Shown piece after piece: positions 1-4,840 of a DNA stretch of 6,443 nucleotides. The notes under the pieces are model-generated. The model had not been told where the DNA came from, made no database searches, and saw only the letters and a program-made list of their open reading frames with translations. Where the stretch lies: positions 1-6,443 of the forward strand of contig CAZTLI010000316.1 in NCBI GenBank assembly GCA_964614375.1, read 5' to 3'. The position numbers were made by a program, and so were the translations under genes. The DNA comes from CAZTLI01 sp964614375 (GTDB lineage Bacteria; Chloroflexota; Anaerolineae; Aggregatilineales; Phototrophicaceae). Within the stretch, counting starts at the first letter, position 1. Each line of letters opens with the position of its first letter.

Positions 1-2
1 AA

Positions 3-260
3 GCCCTGATTTCAGCTATCCCTATTCCTGACCCAACGCAAAAATCTAAACGGATTCGCTTAGATGGAGACATCCCTAGCGCGCGGAACATTCCTTCTGG
101 CTGCCGTTTCCACACACGTTGTCCTCGCAAGATTGGCGCCATCTGCGAAACTGATGCCCCCCCCTGGCGCGATGCTGGCGCTGGACACTTTATTCGCTGC
201 CATATTGAGATTGATGAGTTGATGACTTTGCAGCAGCTCCCACCGGAGAATGGGGTATAG
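3..260 (+). CDS. Oligopeptide/dipeptide ABC transporter ATP-binding subunit, C-terminal fragment (DppD/DppF/OppD-like)
   Basis: The first 85 residues of open frame, running from the left edge to a TAG stop, are the C-terminal tail of a peptide-type ABC transporter ATPase; the start and the whole nucleotide-binding domain lie outside the window. The tail carries the oligopeptide/dipeptide-specific C-terminal extension (oligo_HPY type): a proline-rich beginning (IPIPDP) followed by PSGCRFHTRCP, a further ICE cysteine, a proline-tryptophan pair and a final FIRCH. The four cysteines are at fragment residues 34, 40, 48 and 66; this spacing is normal for the family, and in some members these cysteines hold an iron-sulfur cluster. 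The protein would work at the inner face of the membrane, hydrolysing ATP to drive import of peptides or similar solutes. The permease gene begins 3 nt after the stop, so the two are almost certainly co-transcribed. Whether this is the D or F subunit cannot be told from the tail. Confidence 0.93.
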   Translation, partial: ALISAIPIPDPTQKSKRIRLDGDIPSARNIPSGCRFHTRCPRKIGAICETDAPPWRDAGAGHFIRCHIEIDELMTLQQLPPENGV

Positions 261-263
261 GTC

Positions 264-1217
264 ATGGCGAATTTCTTACTGCGACGCACGTTCTTGCTGC
301 TCGTCACAATGCTCATTACATCAATCCTTGTCTTTGGCCTCACGCAACTACTACCCGGCGATGTGGCACGTCTGATTATGGGGCGTGATGCCTCTCCACA
401 GGCGATTGAACAATTTCGGCAGGAATTCGGGTTGGATGACCCTGTTCCCGAACAATATGTACGCTGGTTAGGTGGCTTCATCACAGGCGATTGGGGTATC
501 TCATTCAGTCAGGGCAATCCCGCAGTGCGCCCACTGGTCATGGCACGTTTGGGCAATACCCTACGTCTGAGTATTGTTACGCTGGTCATCAGCATCCCGT
601 TATCTATTTTGCTGGGGGTTATCGCTGCGCTGCGGGAAAATTCGTGGCTGGATAATCTGATTTCAGTATTGTCGCTCTCTGTCGTGGGGCTACCAGAATT
701 TGTAACCGCGTTGATACTCATCAACGGCATTGCGCTTGGGATTCCTGAATTGAACTTGCCAACCACATCGCTACCTCAAGACTCCTTTTCGTTGGGCGAT
801 TGGGTACGTATCCTCATCCTCCCGGCAATTACTGCAACGCTGGTGTTATTGGGTTATGTGAGTCGTATGGCTCGCGCAGGTGTGATTGATGAATTAAAAC
901 AACCCTACGTCCGTACTGCACGCTTAAAGGGGCTGCCACAGCGCACCATCATTTTCAAGCATGTGCTGCGGAATGCCCTATTGCCGACAATCACGGTCAT
1001 TGCCATTAGTGTAGGCTGGCTTATCGGCGGAATCGTCGTGATAGAGCGCGTTTTCACGTATCCGGGTTTGGGCGCATTGATGGTTGATGCTGTTGAGCAG
1101 AAAAATCTGCCGATGCTACAGGCTTCGGTCATGGTCATCATTTTCTTTTTCGCGCTGGCGAATCTGATTGCCGACATTTTGTACGCCATACTCAACCCGC
1201 GCATTCGTTTGTCATAA
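264..1217 (+). CDS. dppB: Peptide/nickel-type ABC transporter permease (DppB/OppB family)
   Basis: A complete 317-residue inner-membrane permease, normal in length for DppB/OppB. Residues 9-30 form the first membrane helix, followed by LLPGDVARLIMG, the usual start of the long extracytoplasmic segment (QFRQEFGLDDPVPEQYVRWL, then GDWGISF near 75-81). Further hydrophobic segments lie around 100-123, 131-160, 181-202, 240-262 and 286-310. The cytoplasmic EAA loop that contacts the ATPase is clear at 215-241 (YVRTARLKGL, then HVLRNALLP), followed by the typical GGIVVIERVFTYPGLG. A GGAG sequence at 245-248 lies 15 nt before the ATG, rather far, and translation may be coupled to the ATPase gene ending 3 nt upstream. 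No DppC-type permease follows, although these transporters normally need a B/C pair; the partner is probably upstream of the window or elsewhere. The transported solute (peptide, nickel, sugar or other) cannot be decided. The symbol denotes the family, not a proven substrate. Confidence 0.95.
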   Translation: MANFLLRRTFLLLVTMLITSILVFGLTQLLPGDVARLIMGRDASPQAIEQFRQEFGLDDPVPEQYVRWLGGFITGDWGISFSQGNPAVRPLVMARLGNTLRLSIVTLVISIPLSILLGVIAALRENSWLDNLISVLSLSVVGLPEFVTALILINGIALGIPELNLPTTSLPQDSFSLGDWVRILILPAITATLVLLGYVSRMARAGVIDELKQPYVRTARLKGLPQRTIIFKHVLRNALLPTITVIAISVGWLIGGIVVIERVFTYPGLGALMVDAVEQKNLPMLQASVMVIIFFFALANLIADILYAILNPRIRLS

Positions 1218-1253
1218 GTGAGCTGCTCTTATACCGTGCATACGATTTTGGAC

Positions 1254-1259
1254 TATAAT
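1254..1259 (+). promoter_or_regulatory. Candidate -10 element (TATAAT) for the zinc-ribbon gene
   Basis: A perfect sigma-70 -10 hexamer lies 33 nt before the ATG of the FmdB-like gene, so transcription would begin near 1266 with a leader of roughly 25-30 nt. No good -35 hexamer sits at 16-18 nt; TTATAC at 1229-1234 is the nearest AT-rich candidate, with a 19-nt gap. The surrounding 9-mer CTATAATCA recurs at the second TATAAT in this window. Confidence 0.55.
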
Positions 1260-1292
1260 CAAAAAAGACCTGCTCAGTTGAGGAATACACAT

Positions 1293-1595
1293 ATGCCTGC
1301 TTATGATTACAAATGCCCAAAATGTGACCACCGTTTTGAAGCGCGTCACGGTTTTGACGAAGCTGCGCCGCCGTGTCCCAATTGTAGTCACCAATCGGTC
1401 AAGCGCCTTATCACACAAGCGCCAACTGTAGCGGGCGGGATGTTGACACATGCGGGTGACGGGCATCGCGCCAGTAAAGAACAATTGCAGGCAAAGTGGG
1501 CAGAAGAGACACCCAGATTACGTAAAAAGCTCCGGGATAAGCTCGGTGATGATGCTGTGAAGTCCATTCCGTCGTTAAATGCGAATTACGATTAG
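1293..1595 (+). CDS. FmdB-family zinc-ribbon protein
   Basis: A small cytoplasmic protein of 100 residues beginning MPAYDYKCPKC. It has the FmdB/CxxC_CXXC_SSSS-type putative regulatory zinc ribbon: C8-x2-C11, then C28-x2-C31, followed by a short strand (SVKRLI) and TQAPTV. The four cysteines should bind one zinc ion. The rest (about 46-100) is polar and charged, with an RKKLRDKLGDD stretch probably helical, and has no recognised domain. The frame is open upstream to a GTG at 1218, but the ATG at 1293 is chosen because GAGG at 1280-1283 sits 9 nt before it, because the family begins MPxYxYxC, and because the longer form would be translated through the -10 element. The gene has its own apparent promoter and terminator, so it looks monocistronic. 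FmdB proteins were named from a formamidase/amidase regulatory locus, but the role of most members is unknown; no function beyond zinc binding is claimed. Confidence 0.93.
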   Translation: MPAYDYKCPKCDHRFEARHGFDEAAPPCPNCSHQSVKRLITQAPTVAGGMLTHAGDGHRASKEQLQAKWAEETPRLRKKLRDKLGDDAVKSIPSLNANYD

Positions 1596-1622
1596 CACGA
1601 TTTTCTGTATCGAGTCTTTCGC

Positions 1623-1645
1623 GCGGTCACATAGGCCGCTTTTTT
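1623..1645 (+). terminator. Rho-independent terminator after the zinc-ribbon gene
   Basis: GCGGTC (1623-1628) pairs with GGCCGC (1634-1639) through six base pairs including one G-T wobble, with a five-base loop (ACATA), and is followed at once by six T residues (1640-1645). It starts 27 nt after the stop codon of the zinc-ribbon gene and insulates it from the phosphate operon downstream. Confidence 0.85.
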
Positions 1646-1651
1646 ATTCGC

Positions 1652-1680
1652 TTGAATTGTTAAGACATTTAATGTATTCT
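1652..1680 (+). promoter_or_regulatory. Candidate sigma-70 promoter for the phosphate operon
   Basis: TTGAAT (1652-1657) and TATTCT (1675-1680) are separated by 17 nt, and each matches four of six consensus positions. Transcription would start near 1687, leaving a leader of about 25 nt before the ATG at 1712. A competing -10 is TATATT at 1698-1703, which would give an almost leaderless message. The two cannot be separated by eye, and both overlap or abut the TTAA repeat array. Confidence 0.4.
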
Positions 1681-1685
1681 TAACA
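1658..1685. repeat. Perfect 8-bp inverted repeat upstream of the phosphate transporter gene
   Basis: TGTTAAGA (1658-1665) and TCTTAACA (1678-1685) are exact reverse complements separated by 12 nt. A second small palindrome, ACATT-T-AATGT (1665-1675), lies within it. They overlap the direct-repeat array, so they may be by-products of AT-rich operator repeats or a separate dimeric regulator site. Confidence 0.5.
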
Positions 1686-1697
1686 TCTGTTTAAATT
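1668..1697 (+). promoter_or_regulatory. Pho-box-like array: three tandem TTAA-centred 8-mers
   Basis: TTTAATGT (1668-1675), CTTAACAT (1679-1686) and TTTAAATT (1690-1697) are three direct 8-mers, each PyTTAAnnT, separated by exactly 3 nt (11-bp period, one helical turn). A further TTAA at 1660-1663 is out of register by 2 nt. Known PhoB/PhoP-class response-regulator sites have this form: cyanobacterial Pho boxes are tandem PyTTAA-type 8-mers with 3-nt spacers, and Bacillus PhoP boxes are TTAACA-like direct repeats at 11 bp. The array lies immediately upstream of a phosphate transporter gene. Its overlap with the candidate -10 elements suggests repression rather than classical activation. The assignment is an inference from pattern and context. 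Confidence 0.55.
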
Positions 1698-1711
1698 TAT
1701 ATTTCCGAGCT

Positions 1712-2704
1712 ATGGCGACTACCAGTCTAATTATTATCCTCACACTCTCAATTATTTATGGTTACATGAACGGCCTGCTTGGGTCAGCCAATGTCGTCGC
1801 CACCATGCTATCTTCCCGCGCAATGGGGCCACGCCCCGCCCTGTTGCTCGCCGCAGTCGGTATGACAGTCGGGCCATTTTTACTCGGAGTCGCCGTCGCC
1901 AACACGATAGGCGCAGAACTCATTGACCCGCGCGCGTCTACCAGCCCTGTCATGATTTCGGCACTCGCCGCCGCTATCCTGTGGACAGGGCTAACGATGT
2001 GGCTCAAAATTCCATCCAGCATATCACAGGCGTTGGTCGGCGGATTGATAGGCGCTGTCGTTACCGGTTATGGACATGCTTTTCTGTACACGGGTGGGTT
2101 GTTGAAGGTCTTACTGGCCCTGTTTTTATCACCCATTTTAGGGCTATTGGTCGCACTCATTCTGGTGCGGTTGCTCTATTTCCTGGCGCAATCCGCCACC
2201 CCACGTATCAACATCTGGTTTAATCGTGGGCAGACCATTGCGGCGCTGCTGATGGCAATATCGTTCGGCGCAAATGATGGACAAAAGGTCATTGCGATGA
2301 TGGCTCTGGGTTTGCTGACGACTGGCTTCACCGACCACTTCATCATCCCGGAGTGGATTGTCGTTCTCAGCGCGCTTTCGGTTGGATTAGGGACGCTGAT
2401 GGGTGGCTGGCGACTCATCCGCACACTGGGCGCACGCTTCTACAAAATTCGGCCTATACACGGGTTCGGCGCGCAATTGGCATCCGGGGCTGTAATTTTC
2501 GGGGCAGCGTTGTTAGGCGGGCCAGTCAGCGGCACACAGGTCGTCACGACTGCTATTGTGGGCGCTGGCAGTGCAGACCGCGTTCAGAAAGTACGATGGG
2601 GTGTTATGCGCCAAATTTTGATTGGATGGCTATTGACAATTCCGCTGTCGGCAGTCGTCAGCGCGCTGTGTTACAAATTAGTAGAGAGGGTCATGATGAC
2701 ATGA
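1712..2704 (+). CDS. PiT-family inorganic phosphate transporter, divergent first repeat
   Basis: A complete 330-residue, strongly hydrophobic protein of the PiT (inorganic phosphate transporter) family, which imports phosphate with a cation (H+ or Na+) across the inner membrane. The family's two inverted repeats are visible: first NG-LLGSANVVATMLSSRAM at 20-38 with IPSSISQALVGG at 100-111, and second SFGANDGQKVIAMMALGL at 184-201 with GPVSGTQVVTTAIVGAG at 270-286. About ten membrane helices are expected. The canonical first-repeat motif NGxxDxxN reads NGLLGSAN, so the Asp equivalent to human PiT2 D28 is Gly24 (codon GGG); the second-repeat Asp (D189) is kept. The start has no useful Shine-Dalgarno sequence, only GAG 2 nt upstream, but no alternative start precedes the first helix. 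The stop overlaps the DUF47 start by 4 nt (ATGA), indicating translational coupling. Phosphate is the most likely substrate; related sulfate-type permeases are an alternative given the changed motif. Confidence 0.9.
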   Translation: MATTSLIIILTLSIIYGYMNGLLGSANVVATMLSSRAMGPRPALLLAAVGMTVGPFLLGVAVANTIGAELIDPRASTSPVMISALAAAILWTGLTMWLKIPSSISQALVGGLIGAVVTGYGHAFLYTGGLLKVLLALFLSPILGLLVALILVRLLYFLAQSATPRINIWFNRGQTIAALLMAISFGANDGQKVIAMMALGLLTTGFTDHFIIPEWIVVLSALSVGLGTLMGGWRLIRTLGARFYKIRPIHGFGAQLASGAVIFGAALLGGPVSGTQVVTTAIVGAGSADRVQKVRWGVMRQILIGWLLTIPLSAVVSALCYKLVERVMMT

Positions 2705-3357
2705 GGTTAAAGCGTCTTGGTGCAGCAAAAGAGCGCATCCAAAATCTGTTTCGGCGAAAACCAGATCGTTTTATCACCCGCTTATGCGAGCAAGCGGCCT
2801 TGATTGTTGAGGGGTCGGCGGCGCTGGTCGATTACATGGGCAAACCCGGCAAAAAGAAAGCGGCGCGCGTGCGGGAACTCGAAAAACGGGCGGATGAAGT
2901 GCGTCGTATTTTTATCGACGAACTCAATCGGTCATTTGTCACACCAATTGATCGCGAAGACCTATTTGCATTGTCGCGCGCGATTGATGATGTCCTTGAT
3001 CATGCCTACGTCACCACCAACGAGATGGACATTCTCGATGTTGAACCCAATGACTATCTAAAGACGATGGCAGAAATGCTCAACGACGGCGCCGAAAAAA
3101 TCCACCTTGCGATTGAACGGCTTGAGCACCATCCTAAGGTTGCCGATGACCATGCTGTGCGTGCCAAAGCCATCGAAAATCAGATGGAAACGCTGTACGC
3201 CGAAGCCCTTGCGGAACTATTCAACAGCGCCAAAAATATAGAGGATGTCGTCATGGTCTTGAAGCTGCGCGAAATTTACCGGCATATGTTCCATGCAGTC
3301 GGCAGCGTAGAACAAGCTGCAAATATTATTAATGACATCGTGGTCAAATTTTATTAG
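2701..3357 (+). CDS. DUF47 family PhoU-like protein, partner of the phosphate transporter
   Basis: A soluble, largely alpha-helical protein of 218 residues, the usual size for DUF47 (PhoU-like, Pit accessory protein; PF01865). It begins with a basic helix (RLGAAKERIQNLFRRKPDRF), then helices carrying E61-x3-D65 (EKRADE) and the strongly conserved SFVTPIDREDLFALSRAIDDVLDHA at 78-102, in which acidic residues D84, E86, D87, D96 and D97 resemble the metal-binding acidic clusters of PhoU folds. The C-terminal half (120-218) is a second helical bundle. The frame is open far upstream inside the transporter gene, but ATG 2701 is chosen because GAGAGGG at 2684-2690 lies 10 nt before it and the family starts there. 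Genes of this family commonly accompany pit; in Sinorhizobium meliloti the orfA-pit operon has this composition. It is thought to regulate or assist the transporter, but the mechanism is not established. Confidence 0.93.
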   Translation: MRLKRLGAAKERIQNLFRRKPDRFITRLCEQAALIVEGSAALVDYMGKPGKKKAARVRELEKRADEVRRIFIDELNRSFVTPIDREDLFALSRAIDDVLDHAYVTTNEMDILDVEPNDYLKTMAEMLNDGAEKIHLAIERLEHHPKVADDHAVRAKAIENQMETLYAEALAELFNSAKNIEDVVMVLKLREIYRHMFHAVGSVEQAANIINDIVVKFY

Positions 3358-3360
3358 ATT

Positions 3361-3380
3361 TGACCGTACACCTTCGGTCA
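3361..3380 (+). other. Small hairpin just after the DUF47 gene
   Basis: TGACCG (3361-3366) and CGGTCA (3375-3380) form a perfect 6-bp stem with an 8-nt loop, beginning 4 nt after the DUF47 stop. No T-run follows, so it is not a classical intrinsic terminator, though it could stabilise the 3' end of the phosphate mRNA. Confidence 0.45.
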
Positions 3381-3388
3381 TACATCCA

Positions 3389-3478
3389 TTTAGACAGGTG
3401 AATTTCGCAAGAGTGGCAAGCGCCGATTGTGCAAAGACGCCCTGTTTAGAATCTCCTGTTAAGCAGGAATAACAGGAG
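3389..3478 (+). other. Tandem imperfect and perfect stem-loops in the intergenic region (candidate structured RNA)
   Basis: TTTAGACAGG (3389-3398) can pair with CCTGTTTAGA (3441-3450) over ten pairs with two wobbles. Inside, CGCAA (3406-3410) can pair with TTGTG (3427-3431) and TGGC (3414-3417) with GCCG (3422-3425), giving one long interrupted hairpin. Two bases later CTCCTGTTA (3453-3461) pairs perfectly with TAACAGGAG (3470-3478) around an 8-nt loop. CCTGTT at 3441 could instead pair with AACAGG at 3471-3476, so the two stems can exclude each other. No T-run follows. It may be a 3' untranslated element, a small RNA or a switch-like leader, and I do not recognise a known RNA family. Confidence 0.4.
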
Positions 3479-3512
3479 CAGTGTGGATAATCTATTCTGA
3501 TACGCAATTAAC

Positions 3513-3528
3513 ACAGAATGCCTTCTGT
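3513..3528 (+). other. Short hairpin in the intergenic region
   Basis: ACAGAA (3513-3518) and TTCTGT (3523-3528) form a perfect 6-bp stem around the tetraloop TGCC. It lies about 55 nt upstream of the next -10 element. A stem this short may be chance in AT-rich DNA. Confidence 0.3.
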
Positions 3529-3583
3529 TACTGCTTAATCTATACCGCCAATTTAGCACACCTATCAACGAATTCGCTTACGC

Positions 3584-3589
3584 TATAAT
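3584..3589 (+). promoter_or_regulatory. Candidate -10 element (TATAAT) for the amidohydrolase/radical SAM operon
   Basis: A perfect -10 hexamer lies 33 nt before the preferred ATG of the amidohydrolase gene, the same distance as the other TATAAT in this window, predicting a start near 3596 and a leader of about 27 nt. No recognisable -35 hexamer occurs at 16-18 nt upstream, which suggests an activator-dependent or weak promoter, or a lineage with relaxed -35 use. The 9-mer CTATAATCA is shared with the -10 region at 1253-1261. Confidence 0.55.
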
Positions 3590-3622
3590 CATATCGGCAA
3601 TAAGCTCAGACATCGGGTGACA

Positions 3623-4810
3623 ATGGTTCAACCACTACACATCAAGCACGCGCATGTGTGGGATATTACGACAGGTGCGATTGAACGTGACTTATACACA
3701 ACGGATGTCGTGCTGGATACACCCCATCCTGATGCCATCGAAGTCGATTTAGACGGTTACACCATTTTTCCCGGCCTGATTAATGCCCATGACCATCTGG
3801 AATTGAATCACTATCCGCGCACCAAATTCCGCGAGGTCTATAACAATGCCCATGAATGGGGCGAAGATGTCAATAGACGATTGAACGATGAACCGTACAA
3901 ATCGCTGCGTGCGTATCCGCTGAAAGATCGTTTGTTCATCGGCGGATTGAAAAATCTACTGTGCGGCGCGACGACTGTGGCCCATCATAATCCATTACAT
4001 AAATGGCTCAAAGGGAATGATTTTCCTGTGCGTGTGCTACAAAAATATGGCTGGGCACACTCATTACATTTCACACCAGCGACTGAGATACAGAAATCCT
4101 ATCGCCGCACGCCTAAAGACATCCCCTGGTTTATCCATCTGGCGGAAGGCACTGATGAAACCGCAAAATCCGAATATGCTCAGTTAAAGGCATTAAGCTG
4201 CATAGACGAAAACACAGTAATCGTGCATGGTGTGAATATGACACCAGATGATGTGGACGAAGCAGGACCTATGATTCGCGGGCTTGTGTGGTGTCCTTCG
4301 ACAAATGTCTACCTGCTTGGAAGAACACAGAAGATCGGCTCATCTTCTGAACCTTTTTGGCGGGGAGAAGACCGTCACGTAGCCATCGGCAGTGACTCTC
4401 GTCTAACAGCAGATGGAGATTTATTGGACGAAATTCGATTCATCGCATTAAATGGCCCATATGATGCTGACTTCATATATCAGGCCATAACAATCCGCCC
4501 TGCACATATCCTGGGATTGCGGGATGCAGGTCACCTTCGCACTAATGCCCATGCGGACTGGTTGCTATGCCGGAGCGCGCTGTTTGACGGACGTGGCTAC
4601 CTTGCCCTCGTCGTCAAAGGTGGCATCCCGCAAATCGGTGACCCGGATGTGATGGCAAAGTTCCCACACATCGAGACGATCAAAGCTACACTTGATGGTG
4701 TGCCAAAAGCAATCCATATTGACCTTGCCCGACGTATACAAAAGTGCAGTTTGAAGGAATCGGGGTTAGAATTAGTAGAGACACCCGGCAAACGCTTTTT
4801 CCTGTTTTGA
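3623..4810 (+). CDS. Metal-dependent amidohydrolase, ATZ/TRZ-chlorohydrolase/deaminase-like
   Basis: A complete 395-residue cytoplasmic enzyme of the amidohydrolase superfamily. A small N-terminal beta domain (1-50) leads into a TIM barrel with the full metal set: H56-x-H58 (PGLINAHDHLELN), H172 in FIHLAEGTDE, H202 in VIVHGVNM and D258 in GSDSRLTADGD. The HxAE form (H172, E175) and the absence of a carbamylated lysine point to the mononuclear-metal group that includes guanine deaminase and chlorohydrolases, which hydrolyse C-N or C-Cl bonds, often on nitrogen heterocycles. The substrate is not recognisable. At 395 residues it is on the short side for that group. ATG 3623 is preferred over the in-frame GTG two codons earlier because GGTGA at 3616-3620 gives an acceptable anti-SD alignment. 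A radical SAM gene follows after 30 nt, so the enzyme probably belongs to the same pathway rather than to general purine salvage. Confidence 0.88.
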   Translation: MVQPLHIKHAHVWDITTGAIERDLYTTDVVLDTPHPDAIEVDLDGYTIFPGLINAHDHLELNHYPRTKFREVYNNAHEWGEDVNRRLNDEPYKSLRAYPLKDRLFIGGLKNLLCGATTVAHHNPLHKWLKGNDFPVRVLQKYGWAHSLHFTPATEIQKSYRRTPKDIPWFIHLAEGTDETAKSEYAQLKALSCIDENTVIVHGVNMTPDDVDEAGPMIRGLVWCPSTNVYLLGRTQKIGSSSEPFWRGEDRHVAIGSDSRLTADGDLLDEIRFIALNGPYDADFIYQAITIRPAHILGLRDAGHLRTNAHADWLLCRSALFDGRGYLALVVKGGIPQIGDPDVMAKFPHIETIKATLDGVPKAIHIDLARRIQKCSLKESGLELVETPGKRFFLF

Positions 4811-4840
4811 AGTATGCCAAATTACGCTGAAGGATCGAAC

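Noticed and set aside
1220..1228. GAGC-T-GCTC palindrome after the permease gene as a terminator
   Set aside because: A one-base loop cannot form a stable hairpin and there is no T-tract.
1218..1292. GTG at 1218 as start of the zinc-ribbon protein (25 extra residues)
   Set aside because: The extension crosses the TATAAT element, has no ribosome-binding site and lies before the family's normal MPxYxYxC beginning; ATG 1293 has GAGG at 9 nt.
2353..2700. Long N-terminal extension of the DUF47 protein inside the transporter gene
   Set aside because: The frame is merely open there. The translated extension is Arg- and Cys-rich and not protein-like, and a ribosome-binding site plus ATGA overlap mark the start at 2701.
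3361..3380. Hairpin after DUF47 as an intrinsic terminator
   Set aside because: The stem is only 6 bp and the following bases (TACATCC) contain no T-run.
3389..3450. Intergenic fold as a tRNA gene or remnant
   Set aside because: No T-loop consensus (GTTCRANNC), no 7-bp acceptor pairing in the proper frame and no anticodon arm were found.
3217..3507. Minus-strand 96-codon open frame covering the DUF47 gene end and the intergenic region
   Set aside because: It is antisense to a well-supported gene for half its length, has no domain signature, and its Cys/Ile-rich composition looks like an accidental frame.
4814..4840. ATG 4814 as start of the radical SAM protein
   Set aside because: It has no usable Shine-Dalgarno, while GAAGGA lies 6 nt before ATG 4841, where the first strand of the cobalamin domain begins.
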